A stretch of DNA of 64,000 nt, taken from NCBI RefSeq assembly GCF_006088715.1, contig NZ_CP030771.1, forward strand, positions 5,280,001-5,344,000, given 5' to 3'. This stretch comes from Streptomyces sp. YIM 121038. Its GTDB lineage: Bacteria > Actinomycetota > Actinomycetes > Streptomycetales > Streptomycetaceae. Positions within the stretch are counted from its first letter, which is position 1; the number at the start of each line of letters is the position of its first letter. The notes below the pieces were generated by a model. It was not told where the DNA came from, made no database searches, and saw only the letters and a program-made list of their open reading frames with translations. Made by a program: the position numbers and the translations under genes. Below, piece by piece: positions 32,661 to 42,244 of the stretch.

Positions 32661-33959
32661 ATGAGCGGCAACGTGAGCGGCAACATCGGCGGCGGCGCGG
32701 GGGGCGAAGCGCGGGGGGACGGGGACGGCCGTGCGTCCGGTGTGCGGGACCTTCCCAGGGTCATCAGCGTGGACGACCACGTGATCGAGCCCGCGCACCT
32801 CTTCGAGACCTGGCTCCCGGCCAAGTACCGCGACAAGGGCCCCCAGCCCTTCACCGCCGGGATCGGAGAGCTGGCGTACGTGGGCGGCAAGTACCGCTTC
32901 ACCACCGATCCGGACGGCCAGATCACCGACTGGTGGCGGTACGAGGGGGAGGTCTTCCCGTACAAGAGGATCATCGCCGCCGTGGGCTTCTCCCGGGACG
33001 AGATGACGCTCGACGGCATCACGCGGGAGCAGATGCGGCGCGGGTGCTGGGACCCCAGGGCCCGCCTCGAGGACATGGACCTCAACCACGTCGAGGCCTC
33101 GCTGTGCTTCCCCACCTTCCCGCGGTTCTGCGGGCAGACGTTCGCGGAGGCGCGGGACAAGGAGGTCGCCCTGGCCTGCGTCCGCGCGTACAACGACTGG
33201 ATGGTGGAGGAGTGGTGCGGGGACAGCGGCGGACGCCTCATCCCGCTGTGCCTCATCCCGCTGTGGGACGTGGGGCTCGCCGTCGCGGAGATCCGGCGGA
33301 ACGCCGCGCGCGGGGTGCGGGCGGTGACGTTCTCCGAGATCCCGACCCATCTGGGCCTGCCGTCGATCCACTCCGGGTACTGGGATCCGTTCTTCGCCGC
33401 CTGCGAGGAGACGGGCACGGTGGTGAACATGCACATCGGGAGCAGCTCCCAGATGCCCGCCGCCTCGCCGGACGCGCCGCCCGCCGTCCAGGCCGCGCTG
33501 TCCTTCAACAACGCGATGGCCTCGATGATGGACTTCCTGTTCTCGGGCGTCCTGGTGAAGTTCCCCCGGCTCAAGCTCGCCTACAGCGAAGGGCAGATGG
33601 GCTGGATCCCGTACGCCCTGGAGCGCGCGGACGACGTGTGGGAGGAGCACCGCGCCTGGGGCGGGGTGCGCGACCTGGTCCCCGAGCCCCCGTCGTCGTA
33701 CTACTACCGGCAGGTCTTCTGCTGCTTCTTCCGCGACCGGCACGGCATCGAGGCCATCGAGACCGTCGGCGTGGACAACGCGACCTTCGAGACCGACTAC
33801 CCGCACGTCGACTCGACGTGGCCGCACACGAAACGCGTGGCGGCCGAGCACGTCGGCGGCCTGTCCGCGGAGGTGGCCTACAAGCTGCTGCGCGGCAACG
33901 CGATTCGTATGCTGGACCTGCCGTTCGATCAGGGTCGGACGGTCGCGGCCACCGCCTGA
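32661..33959 (+). CDS. Amidohydrolase family (PF04909-type) TIM-barrel hydrolase/decarboxylase
   Basis: 432-residue metal-dependent hydrolase of the amidohydrolase-2 group. VISVDDHVIEPAHLFETWLP contains the DxH metal motif that begins the barrel. MDLNHVEASLCFPTFPRFCG, NMHIGSSSQMP (His metal ligand), LKFPRLKLAYSEGQMGWIPY and DNATFETDYPHVDSTWP (late Asp ligand) follow family order. Such proteins hydrolyse or decarboxylate aromatic/cyclic substrates; the substrate here is not evident. ATG 32661 has GGGAG at 32649. The divergent doxX-like gene shares its putative operator. Confidence 0.88.
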   Translation: MSGNVSGNIGGGAGGEARGDGDGRASGVRDLPRVISVDDHVIEPAHLFETWLPAKYRDKGPQPFTAGIGELAYVGGKYRFTTDPDGQITDWWRYEGEVFPYKRIIAAVGFSRDEMTLDGITREQMRRGCWDPRARLEDMDLNHVEASLCFPTFPRFCGQTFAEARDKEVALACVRAYNDWMVEEWCGDSGGRLIPLCLIPLWDVGLAVAEIRRNAARGVRAVTFSEIPTHLGLPSIHSGYWDPFFAACEETGTVVNMHIGSSSQMPAASPDAPPAVQAALSFNNAMASMMDFLFSGVLVKFPRLKLAYSEGQMGWIPYALERADDVWEEHRAWGGVRDLVPEPPSSYYYRQVFCCFFRDRHGIEAIETVGVDNATFETDYPHVDSTWPHTKRVAAEHVGGLSAEVAYKLLRGNAIRMLDLPFDQGRTVAATA

Positions 33960-34019
33960 CCCCGACCCCGGGAGCGGCCCGCCGCGGTGCGCGTGGCCCC
34001 CGTGGGAAAGGCGAGTGCG

Positions 34020-34949
34020 ATGAGCAGCGGCAGCACGGTGTCGGAGGTCCTGGCCACGCTCGGCAGGCGGTACGTGCGCGACGCCCCGGGCACCCTCGGC
34101 AAGGCCGCGCTCGCGACCCGGTATCTGAACCCCTGGCTGCGGGAGCACCCCCGCGAGCGGGTGGCCGAGTCGGTCTTCGGCGCCCGCTTCGCGGTCGACA
34201 CGCGGGACCTCATCCAGCGCTACCTCTATCTGTTCGGGGTCTGGGAGCCGCACATGTCGCGCTGGCTGCGGGGCCGTCTGCGCCCCGGCGACGTCTTCGT
34301 GGACGTCGGCGCGAACATCGGTTACTTGAGCGTCCTGGGGGCCCGCCTCGTCGGCGAAGGGGGGCGCGTGGTGGCCGTCGAGGCCTCGCCCGAGTTCCAT
34401 CGGCGCGTGCTGCTGCACCGGGAGTTGAACGGCTGCGACAACATCCGGGCGGTCAACGCGGCCGTCTCGGACCGCAGGCAGAAGCTCACCTTCGTCCTCG
34501 CCAGCGCCCACAACATGGGCGCGAACAGCGTCGTGCCGTGGGACGGGCCCGTCGAGTCCCGCTTCGAGACGGAGGCCGTCCCGCTGCCCGAGCTCCTGGA
34601 GCCGGACGAGATCGCGCGGGCCCGGGTCATCAAGGTGGACGTCGAGGGGGCCGAGGGCAGCGTCGTGCGGGGCCTCGCCCCGGTCCTCGACCGGCTCCGG
34701 CCGGACGTGGAGATCGCCGTGGAGGTCACCCCGGAGCGGATGGCGCAGCTCGGCGACGACGTGGACGAGCTCCTGGAGACGATGCGCGCCCACGGGTTCC
34801 ACACCTACCGCCTGCGCAACGACTATGCGCCGGGCAGCTATCCGGCGGCCGTACGGTACGCGGGCGACGGCCCGCTCCGGTGGCGCGGGCCGGTCCGCGA
34901 GGAGACCGACCTGATCTTCTCGCGCGTGGACGCGGAGGCCCTGGGGTGA
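34020..34949 (+). CDS. FkbM family methyltransferase
   Basis: 309-residue SAM-dependent O-methyltransferase of the FkbM family. VFVDVGANIGYLSVLGARLV is the SAM motif I, VVAVEASPEFHRRV motif II, and ARVIKVDVEGAEGSVVRGLA the family signature IKVDVEG. An N-terminal extension of about 70 residues precedes the domain. ATG 34020 is preferred; GTG 33987 is an alternative. Substrate unknown; the neighbouring lipid/sugar genes suggest glycolipid or cell-surface chemistry, but this is only an inference. Confidence 0.87.
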   Translation: MSSGSTVSEVLATLGRRYVRDAPGTLGKAALATRYLNPWLREHPRERVAESVFGARFAVDTRDLIQRYLYLFGVWEPHMSRWLRGRLRPGDVFVDVGANIGYLSVLGARLVGEGGRVVAVEASPEFHRRVLLHRELNGCDNIRAVNAAVSDRRQKLTFVLASAHNMGANSVVPWDGPVESRFETEAVPLPELLEPDEIARARVIKVDVEGAEGSVVRGLAPVLDRLRPDVEIAVEVTPERMAQLGDDVDELLETMRAHGFHTYRLRNDYAPGSYPAAVRYAGDGPLRWRGPVREETDLIFSRVDAEALG

Positions 34950-35007
34950 GGCCGGGACGCGTGGGCCGCGTGCTGAGGCCGAGGCGCACGGGGCGCGTGG
35001 GCCCGCG

Positions 35008-35601
35008 CTACGCGGGCGTGGTGCTCCGCCGCAGTCGGCGCACCTGCGTCGTGTAGAGCGCGGCCGACCACCAGTAGAGGGCCGCGCCCCACAGGGCGAG
35101 CGCCCAGCCGCAGACGCGGGCCGCGTCGGCGACCGTGCCGTCCCCGCTCGCCAGGAGGAGCAGGGGGAAGGCGTACATCAGGTTGAAGGTGGCCGCCTTC
35201 CCCATGAAGTTCACCTGGAGCGGGCCGTATCCCCTGCTGCGCAGGACGGCGACGTTGAACGTCATGAAGACGTCGCGCGCGAGGAGCAGGACGAGGAACC
35301 ACCAGGGAATGATGTCCCGCAGCAGCAGAGCCAGCAGCGTGGACGCCGTGTAGAGGCGGTCCGCCGCGGGGTCGAGGACCTGGCCGAGGCGGGTGATCTG
35401 GTTCCATCTGCGGGCCAGTTTGCCGTCGAGGTAATCGGTCGCGCCGCTGAGCGCGAGGAGGGCGACGGCCCATCCGTCGCGATTCGCATTTCCGAAGTAC
35501 GGCTGAAGCACGAGCCAGAGGAATACGGGAACCCCGGCGACCCGCAGTGCGCTCAGCGCGTTGGGGATCGTGAGTACCCGGTCGAATCCTGCACGCGCCA
35601 C
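35008..35601 (-). CDS. CDP-alcohol phosphatidyltransferase family membrane enzyme
   Basis: 197-residue integral membrane phospholipid-synthesis enzyme of the CDP-alcohol phosphatidyltransferase family. The family catalytic motif D-x2-DG-x2-AR-x8-G-x3-D-x3-D is intact: DYLDGKLARRWNQITRLGQV LDPAADR. Several helices (VPVFLWLVLQPYF, WALALWGAALYWWSAAL). The exact product (phosphatidylglycerophosphate, phosphatidylinositol-phosphate or cardiolipin type) cannot be told from sequence. Start ATG 35601. Confidence 0.9.
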   Translation of the reverse strand: MARAGFDRVLTIPNALSALRVAGVPVFLWLVLQPYFGNANRDGWAVALLALSGATDYLDGKLARRWNQITRLGQVLDPAADRLYTASTLLALLLRDIIPWWFLVLLLARDVFMTFNVAVLRSRGYGPLQVNFMGKAATFNLMYAFPLLLLASGDGTVADAARVCGWALALWGAALYWWSAALYTTQVRRLRRSTTPA

Positions 35602-36106
35602 CGAGGTGCCTCCGAAATCCCTGGCCCGGATCGTTTTGTCCTGATCCTGTTCATCGGCCGATCGGGGATCCTACCAGGGCGGCGTGGCCCGGATCCTGGC
35701 CCGGAGGAGGTAAAAGCCGTGGTCAGAGGCTATGCGGTCGGCCGCATGCCGATCGCGTCGGCGCCGCAAATCGGTGCATAGTGCATCTTGTATTGCATAG
35801 GCCTCCATTTGGCGTGCTCGGCCGATGGCGGGCCGAGATCCCCGCCCATGAGCCCGGCGTTCCGCATTGCCTCGCGGGCAAGGCGCGCGATGACGTTCTT
35901 TTCCTGAAGGGCGGCTTCATGAAGAGGAAGTGCGGAGCCGTGGCCGTGGCGGCCACGGGAATGATCTGATCGGCGGCGGGGCCAGGAGCTCCGACAGCGC
36001 CGCGTCGGCGAACTCGGAAGGGGCCGCGACAGCGAACTTCGACGGCGCCGCGTCGGCAATTCCGGCGGAGGTTGCGGGGATGGGGGAAGCCGGTCTCCGG
36101 CACGGG
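35602..36106. other. Intergenic interval with AT-rich core and tiny open frames
   Basis: About 500 bases, locally AT-rich at 35765-35820. Two things look non-random. On the plus strand, GGAGGAGG (35703-35710) precedes a 20-codon frame at 35719-35781 (MVRGYAVGRMPIASAPQIGA). On the minus strand, the frame ending at 35730 (MQYKMHYAPICGADAIGMRP, preceded by GGAGG) reads like protein. Neither is long enough to call a gene. Confidence 0.4.
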
Positions 36107-36877
36107 TCAGGACGCTCCGGGCGCGTACCGCCACTGGAAGTGCGACAGCGCTCTGGCCCGGGACTCCACGACCGCCATCCGCGCGGCGTGCTCCGCCGTC
36201 TCGGTGTGCGCGGCCTGGCCCGTGACCTGCCCCTCCCACTTGCGGTAGAGCAGCCCGACCTCGGCCGAGAACCAGCCGCGGGCCACCGAGCCCAGGGCCA
36301 GCAGGAGCCCGGTGTCCTCCGAGGCGGGCAGCGCCATCCAGCCGCCCAGGGCGACGAGCAGATCGCGGCGCACGAAGAGCGAGGCGGGGTGGACCGGGGC
36401 GCGGAAGCCGTTCGCCTTCCAGTGGTCGAGGACGGCCGCGCGCTCGATCGGGCCGTGGTCGGGGTCGCCGGGGAAGCCCGCCGTGGACCCGTCCGGCAGC
36501 AGATCGAGCACGCGTGACGTCGCCCAGCCGAGCGTGCCGTCCGCCTCCAGGGCCGCCAGGTCGCGGGCGAGGACGCCGGGTTCGAGCTGGTCGTCGGCGT
36601 CGAGGACCTTCACGTAGGGCCCTTCGGCGTGGGCGAGGGCCAGGGTGCGGGCGACTCCGGGGCCGCCGGGGCGCCCCTGCCGGAAGGTCACCCGCTCGTC
36701 GTCGGGCACGTAGGGGGCGACCAGGTCGCTCTTGCCGTCCTCCTGGATCAGCCAGTGCCACTCCCAGCCGTCGGGCAGCTCCTGTGCGCGGATCGACGCG
36801 TACGCGTCCGGCAGGAAGCGGGCGGACGGGGCGTGGACAGCGGTGATGATGGTGACGCGCCGGCACATGACCCTCAC
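36107..36877 (-). CDS. Family 2 glycosyltransferase
   Basis: 256-residue GT-A-fold glycosyltransferase. VTIITAVHAPSARFLPDAYASI begins the nucleotide-sugar fold, WHWLIQEDGKSD contains the first Asp and GPYVKVLDADDQLEPGVLARD the DxD metal-binding motif. GFRAPVHPASLFVRRDLLVALGG and PASEDTGLLLALG follow the family pattern. GTG 36877 has GGAG about 10 bases upstream; ATG 36868 is an alternative. Likely builds a surface glycan; acceptor unknown. Confidence 0.87.
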   Translation of the reverse strand: MRVMCRRVTIITAVHAPSARFLPDAYASIRAQELPDGWEWHWLIQEDGKSDLVAPYVPDDERVTFRQGRPGGPGVARTLALAHAEGPYVKVLDADDQLEPGVLARDLAALEADGTLGWATSRVLDLLPDGSTAGFPGDPDHGPIERAAVLDHWKANGFRAPVHPASLFVRRDLLVALGGWMALPASEDTGLLLALGSVARGWFSAEVGLLYRKWEGQVTGQAAHTETAEHAARMAVVESRARALSHFQWRYAPGAS

Positions 36878-37044
36878 TCTATGACTCCGTGAGAGGAGCC
36901 GACGAGGGGGTGGGCGACCGCGGGGAAATCCGCAGCCGGTGAATACGGGGACGACTTGGGCGACTTGACGACAACGCGGCGCGCCGGTTCGGAGAAAAGC
37001 GCCGTACTCGCTATCGCTGGGGTTGCGGGATCGTGCCCGGCCGA

Positions 37045-37088
37045 CCGTTGTTGAGGTCGCAACGGAGTCGTTGTTGAGGGTGCAACGG
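37045..37088. promoter_or_regulatory. Tandem dyad repeats, possible operator
   Basis: CCGTTGTTGAGGTCGCAACGG (37045-37065) followed by TCGTTGTTGAGGGTGCAACGG (37068-37088). Each has CGTTG/CAACG arms and the pair is separated by about two helical turns. It lies about 170 bases upstream of the glycosyltransferase start. Confidence 0.45.
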
Positions 37089-37258
37089 CTCTGGGGGGCG
37101 GCCGTTGCGTGAGTTCACGGCGGCAGCCTTGAGTGCAGCAGGAAAGTATCTTTTGCCCGGGCCGGGGAGCGGCAGCTGTGGCCAGTGAAAAGCGCTGAGT
37201 AATTAGGGGTCGTGTAGGGGGTGCGGGGCGGCGCCCGCGGGCTGCCCGGATATGGAAG

Positions 37259-37300
37259 AACCCGATCGCTGGCGACGGGGGATGCACCAGCGATCGGGTT
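37259..37300 (-). terminator. 14-bp perfect stem-loop after the WD40 gene
   Basis: Arms 37259-37272 and 37287-37300 pair perfectly over 14 bp around a 14-base loop. On the minus strand the stem is followed by TTCTTCC. It is 110 bases downstream of the STAND/WD40 stop. Confidence 0.65.
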
Positions 37301-37411
37301 GTCCCCAACCTTAACAAGGTCGCTTGCGGATGGGGAGTGAACTTCCCCGCAAAGATGCCGAGTTGTGATCGGGATCACGGCGGCGATCCGCAACGGAGAA
37401 GGAACACGGCG

Positions 37412-40400
37412 TTACTTCGCGCACGGCGGCTCATACGAGAGCCGGGGCAGATACTCGCGCCAATTCTCCGGCGTCAGGACCCCGCGCGTGGTCGAGCAGA
37501 TACGGCGAATTGCCGTGTCGGCGTCCAGATTCCACAGCCGGACGGTATCGGGGCCGCTCGAAACTCCGAGCATGCGCCCTTGCGGACTGAACGACAGGAA
37601 ACTGCCCGTCTTGGCGTTGGGGCTCATCGACTGCCCGATGGGGGCGGCGTCGGACGGGTGGGTGAGGTCCCAGAGCCGGACCGTGTTGTCGTTGCCGCCG
37701 CTCGCCAGGGTGCGGCCGTTCCGGCTGAACGTCAGGGACACGAGCGCGTCGGTGTGCCCGGTCAGCGGGGAGCCGCGGGGGGCCGCCCTGCGGGGGTCCG
37801 TGACGTCCCAGAGCCGGACCGTGCCGTCGTCGCTGCCGCTGGCGAGGGTCCGGCCGTCGGGGCTGTGGGCCAGGGTGTTGATGGGGCCCAGATGACCCGT
37901 GAGGGGCTTGCCGAGCGGCGTGGCGTGCCGGCGGTCGGCCACGTTCCACAGCCGGATGGTGCCGTCGGAGCTGGCGCTGGCGAGCGTCCGCCCGTCCTTG
38001 TTGAAGGCGAGGTCGTTGACGTAGCCCTTGTGGCCGGTGAGCGGGGTGCCGAGCCGTCGGGGACGCTCCGGATCCGCGACGTTCCACAGCTGGATGGTGC
38101 GGTCCTCGTAGGCGGTCGCGAGGGTGCGCCCGTCCCGGCTGAAGGCCAGCGCGGCCGCGAACCGCGTCCGCAGCTCCACCGGTTCCCCGTACGAGACGGG
38201 GTGAGCGGGGTCGGAGACGTCCCACAGCTGTACCGCGCGGCTGCCCGTGAGCACCGCGAGGGTGCGGCCGTCGGGGGAGAACGCGGGCGCGCGCACGGCG
38301 CCCTCGCCGGGCTCGAAGGGCTTGCCGAGGGCCACGGGGCGGTTGGGCCGCTGCACGTTCCACAGCCGGATCCGCTCGTCGCGGGCGACCGTGGCGAGCA
38401 CCTTCCCGTCGGGGCGGAACACCCCGATGCGGCCGACCATGTCCGAGGTCGGGATCGACCACAGCCGGACCTTGTTGTCGCCGCTCCCGGTGGCCAGGGT
38501 GCGGCCGTCCGGGCTGAAGCCGAGCGCGTACATCTCCCCGCTGCTGCCCGCGAGCGGCTCGCCGACCTGCGAAGGGTGCGCCGCGTCCCGGACGTTCCAC
38601 AGGCTCGCCGTACTGTCCGCGCTGGCGGCGGCGAGCATCGTCCCGTCGCGGTTGAAGGCCACGGACCACACGGGGCCCGTGTGGCCGGTGAGGGGCGGGC
38701 CGAGCGCGCGCGCCCTCTCCGGCTCCGCGACGTCCCAGAGGCGGACCGTGTTGTCCGAGCTGCCGCTGGCCAGCGCCTTGCCGTCGGGGCTGAAGGCCAC
38801 GGAGTGCACCGTGTCCTTGTGGGCGCGCAGCACCTTGCCGACCGGCTTCGGGCGGCTCGGGTCGGCCGTCGACCACAGCCGGATGGCGCCGTTGTCGCCG
38901 CCGGCCGCGAGGGTGCGCCCGTCGGGGCCGAACGCCACGGAGCGCACCGGGGCGGTGTGCCCGGTCAGCGTGGCGAGCGCCTTCGGGCGCCGCGGGTCCC
39001 GCACGTTCCACAGCCGTACGGTGCGGTCCTCGCCCGCGGAGGCGAGGGTGCGCCCGTCCGGGCTGAAGGCCACCAGGTAGATCGTGCCGCGGTGGCCGGT
39101 CAGGGGCGTGCCGAGCGTGCGCGGACGCCGGGGGTCCGTGACGTCCCACAGCCGGATCGTGCCGTCGTCCGCGGCGCTGGCGAGGGTCTTGCCGTCCGGA
39201 CTGAAGACGGCGCTGCTCACCCAACTCGTGTGCCCGGTCAGCGGTTTGCCCAGCGGCTTCGGCCGGGACCGGTCCGACACGTCCCACAGCCGGACCGTAC
39301 GGTCGTAGCTCGCGGTGGCGAGGAGCCGCCCGCCGGGGTGGAACGAGGTGAGGTAGACGGCGCCGGTGTGGCCCGTGAGCGGGGTGGCCAGGGGCGCGTT
39401 GACGATCGAGATCAGCCGGTTCATCGTGCCCTGGTCGCCGGGCCGCAAGCGGTGGGCCACCAGGTCGAGTTGGGCGGACAGCGAGGGGTCGGTGCGCTGC
39501 GCGCGGTCGGCCGCCGCGGTCACCTGGGCGAATATCGCGTCGTTCCGCTCGGACACCGCGTCGTCCCGCTGCTGCCAGGCGACCACCGCGGAGACGGCCG
39601 CGAGCATCGCGAGGACGAGCAGCGTCGACACCGCGCCGCGTCTGAGCCGGACCGTGCGCTTGCGCAGACCCGTCGAGGCGGCCAGGAAGTCCACCGCGCT
39701 CCGCGTCAGGAAGGTGTCCTCGGCGGACTCCGCCCAGGCGCACGCCTGCTCGAGGCGGGAGCCGCGGTAGAGCAGCGACGCGTCGCGGTCGGACTCCTCC
39801 CAGGTCCTGCTGTCCTCTTCGAGCCGCTGGCGCAGCAGATGGTCGTTGCGGTCCTCGTCGATCCAGTCGCGCAGGCGCGGCCAGGCGTGCAGCAGCGCCT
39901 CGTGCGTGATCTCCACGGTCTCCGCGTCGAGCGTCACCAGGCGGGCGCGGGCCAGCGCCTCGAGCGACTCCTCCGTCTTGTTGGGGTTGGTCGACTCCTC
40001 CGAGAGCTGACGCCGCGTGCCCCGTCTGCGGGTGGCCTGGGTGTCCTCGCCGAGCCGTACGAGCCGCAGCAGGAGCAGCCGCGCGGCCGTGCGCGCCGCC
40101 GAGTCGAGGTCGGACCAGGCGCGCTCGGCGGTCGCCGCCACCGCGCCCTGGATCCCGCCGGCCGCGCGGTACCCGGCCAGGGTGAGGCGCCCCGCCTTCC
40201 GCCGCTGCCAGGTGACGAGCAGGGCGTGGGAGAGCAGCGGAAGCACGCCCGTGTCATGGGCCCCGCGCGGCCCGTCCGTACTCACTTCGCGGACGATGAG
40301 CTCGGCGAGCCCCGGTTCGAGTTCGAGGCCCACGGCCTTGGCCGGGCCGGTCACCGCGTTGCGCAGCTCGGCGGTGGTCAGCGGCCCGAGCACCATGTGC

Positions 40401-41512
40401 CGGTGCTGGAGGGCGTCGGCCAGCTCGGGGTGGGCGAGGCACTCCTCGTAGAAGTCGGCGCGGACACCGAGGACGACGAGCGCGGGCGCGGGCTCGGCCT
40501 CATCCGCCCCGGCAGCTCCCGCTGCCCCCGCTGCCCCCGTCGCCCCCGTCGCCCCCGTCTCGCCGGGCGAGCACGCGGCGTGCAGCACCTGGACGAAGGT
40601 GCGCCGGGCCGTCTCGTCGGCGCAGAGGGTGAACGCCTCCTCGAACTGGTCGACGATGACGACCGGCCGGGCGGCGGAGGCCGTCCCGCGCCGCGCCCAC
40701 GTCGTGACGCACTCCCTGACCGCGTCCGCGAACTCGGGCGTACCGGGCGCGCCCGGACTCTCCTCACCCGCCTCCGCGGCCTGCGCCTCCGCGTCGGCGA
40801 CCGCGGGCGCCAGCTCGGGTATGAGCGCGGTCAGCTCGGCGAGGGGGTCGGGGCCCGGCACGAGGTGCAGCACCTGGGCCGCCCGGCCGTCGCCGTCGCC
40901 GAGCGCGCCGCCGCGCAGGGTGGGCACGAGCCCGGCGTTCAGGAGCGACGACTTCCCCGCGCCGGAGGCGCCCACGAGCATCACCAGGCCGCCGGTTTCC
41001 TCCGCCGCGCGGAGCTGGGCGAGCAGCGCGTCCGTGCTCCGCTCCCGGCCGAAGAACCACTGCGCGTCCTGCTGACGGTACGAAGCGAGCCCCCGGTACG
41101 GGCACACGCTGGGGACCGGGGCTTCGGCGAGGGGGCGCTCCTCCTCGCCCGCGGCCGTGGCGGCGTCGCCGACCGGGTCGGCCACCGCGCGCTCCCACAG
41201 GCGCTGCCACTGCGCGAGGTCGTACAGGCCCGGAGAGACCGGCGTCGTGCGGACGCGGCGGGCCTCGGGGACGAGGACGTGCAGGACCGCGGCGAGGGCG
41301 GTGAACTGGGCGGGCACGTTCTTGGCCCGCCGCCAGTCGCTGATCCGCTGCGCGGACACGCGCACGGGGCGGCCTCGCTCATCGACCCGTTGCAGTCGGG
41401 CAACCGCCTCGGCAACGCGTTTCAGGGGCGGGTTTCCGGCCTCCTGGTACAGCAGCGCGAGACGTTCCGCGAAGGCTGTGCGTGCCCCTGAGTCGGAGCT
41501 CAAGGCCTCCAC
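37412..41512 (-). CDS. HTH / nSTAND1 ATPase / 14-repeat WD40 protein
   Basis: About 1366 residues. N-terminal XRE-like helical domain (FAERLALLYQEAG, VSAQRISDWRRAKNVPAQF), then an nSTAND1-type NTPase with Walker A LVGASGAGKSSLLNAG (Lys187) and Walker B ARPVVIVDQFEEAF. A transmembrane-like helix (VSTLLVLAMLAAVSAVVAW) near residue 630-650 is followed by 14 WD40 repeats, enough for two seven-bladed propellers. The propellers probably sense and the STAND domain switches; no separate effector is visible. Start is uncertain: GTG 41512 is used here; TTG 41503 is an alternative. Confidence 0.85.
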   Translation of the reverse strand: MEALSSDSGARTAFAERLALLYQEAGNPPLKRVAEAVARLQRVDERGRPVRVSAQRISDWRRAKNVPAQFTALAAVLHVLVPEARRVRTTPVSPGLYDLAQWQRLWERAVADPVGDAATAAGEEERPLAEAPVPSVCPYRGLASYRQQDAQWFFGRERSTDALLAQLRAAEETGGLVMLVGASGAGKSSLLNAGLVPTLRGGALGDGDGRAAQVLHLVPGPDPLAELTALIPELAPAVADAEAQAAEAGEESPGAPGTPEFADAVRECVTTWARRGTASAARPVVIVDQFEEAFTLCADETARRTFVQVLHAACSPGETGATGATGAAGAAGAAGADEAEPAPALVVLGVRADFYEECLAHPELADALQHRHMVLGPLTTAELRNAVTGPAKAVGLELEPGLAELIVREVSTDGPRGAHDTGVLPLLSHALLVTWQRRKAGRLTLAGYRAAGGIQGAVAATAERAWSDLDSAARTAARLLLLRLVRLGEDTQATRRRGTRRQLSEESTNPNKTEESLEALARARLVTLDAETVEITHEALLHAWPRLRDWIDEDRNDHLLRQRLEEDSRTWEESDRDASLLYRGSRLEQACAWAESAEDTFLTRSAVDFLAASTGLRKRTVRLRRGAVSTLLVLAMLAAVSAVVAWQQRDDAVSERNDAIFAQVTAAADRAQRTDPSLSAQLDLVAHRLRPGDQGTMNRLISIVNAPLATPLTGHTGAVYLTSFHPGGRLLATASYDRTVRLWDVSDRSRPKPLGKPLTGHTSWVSSAVFSPDGKTLASAADDGTIRLWDVTDPRRPRTLGTPLTGHRGTIYLVAFSPDGRTLASAGEDRTVRLWNVRDPRRPKALATLTGHTAPVRSVAFGPDGRTLAAGGDNGAIRLWSTADPSRPKPVGKVLRAHKDTVHSVAFSPDGKALASGSSDNTVRLWDVAEPERARALGPPLTGHTGPVWSVAFNRDGTMLAAASADSTASLWNVRDAAHPSQVGEPLAGSSGEMYALGFSPDGRTLATGSGDNKVRLWSIPTSDMVGRIGVFRPDGKVLATVARDERIRLWNVQRPNRPVALGKPFEPGEGAVRAPAFSPDGRTLAVLTGSRAVQLWDVSDPAHPVSYGEPVELRTRFAAALAFSRDGRTLATAYEDRTIQLWNVADPERPRRLGTPLTGHKGYVNDLAFNKDGRTLASASSDGTIRLWNVADRRHATPLGKPLTGHLGPINTLAHSPDGRTLASGSDDGTVRLWDVTDPRRAAPRGSPLTGHTDALVSLTFSRNGRTLASGGNDNTVRLWDLTHPSDAAPIGQSMSPNAKTGSFLSFSPQGRMLGVSSGPDTVRLWNLDADTAIRRICSTTRGVLTPENWREYLPRLSYEPPCAK

Positions 41513-41878
41513 CCCTTTACTTCCGCCGCACCTGGACTTCCGGACCGGAAAACTCACTCTATACGGCTGACCTGCGGCTGAGCGGACCGGACGGAACCGG
41601 ATCCTCCTCAGCGACCGCCTCAGTTGGCAGGATCTCGGCAGGGGCGAAGCAACCACGCGGCGTCAGGGCAGGCCACCGGCCCTGCGCCTGGAGAGGCAAC
41701 TGATGGCGCTGCAACTTCCTGGCTGGTTTTTGCTGGAGTTACGGAGCGGTGGCGAGGGTCTCGCCATGCCCCGTCGGACGACGTGTGCGCCCGGTCACGC
41801 CGGGACCGCTCCGACGTCGCCCGCGGGCCTCGGCTCTCTCCGGTCCGCGCCACCACGGCGCGGGGCCACGTCGCCCAT

Positions 41879-41927
41879 GTCGTTTGGTACCGGTCCCCAC
41901 GAGGGGAGGGACCGGTACCGAAACGAC
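41879..41927. repeat. 19-bp inverted repeat
   Basis: GTCGTTTGGTACCGGTCCC and its complement with one extra base, separated by about 10 bases. Could be a transcription terminator or a binding site. Confidence 0.6.
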
Positions 41928-41997
41928 CCCCGCCGCCGATACGCCCCCCGCCGCCGATACGCCCTTCCGTGCCGATACGCCCTCCGGCGCCGAAGCG
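41918..41997. repeat. 18-bp tandem repeat, about 4.5 copies
   Basis: GAAACG/GATACG-type hexamers recur exactly every 18 bases within CCGCCGATACGCCCC-like units. It overlaps the end of the inverted repeat. Confidence 0.65.
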
Positions 41998-42244
41998 ACC
42001 CCCCGCCCCCGGGGCCTTCCCACCCACGCACACGCTTCCGCCACCCCACGGCTCCGGCCCCCACGGGCACCGATCCCCGCCCAGCCCTCAGCGACTCCGG
42101 CTGGGGCCCCTGCCGCCCCCGCCCGAACCACCGCCGCCCACAGCGGCCGTGACGCCCGGGCCCTCGAAGGCCCACCGGCGGACGCGCCTCAACGGGCACA
42201 CCTCAACAGACACACCTCAGCGGACGCACAACCACGCAAAACAG

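Larger units (their letters stand above)
36878..37411. other. Intergenic region with tandem dyads and a terminator
   Basis: About 530 bases between the glycosyltransferase (-) and the WD40 protein (-). Contains two tandem 21-23-base dyads (37045-37065 and 37068-37088), a partial third half-site near 37101, and the terminator at 37259-37300. Short reading frames look like shadows. Confidence 0.6.
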
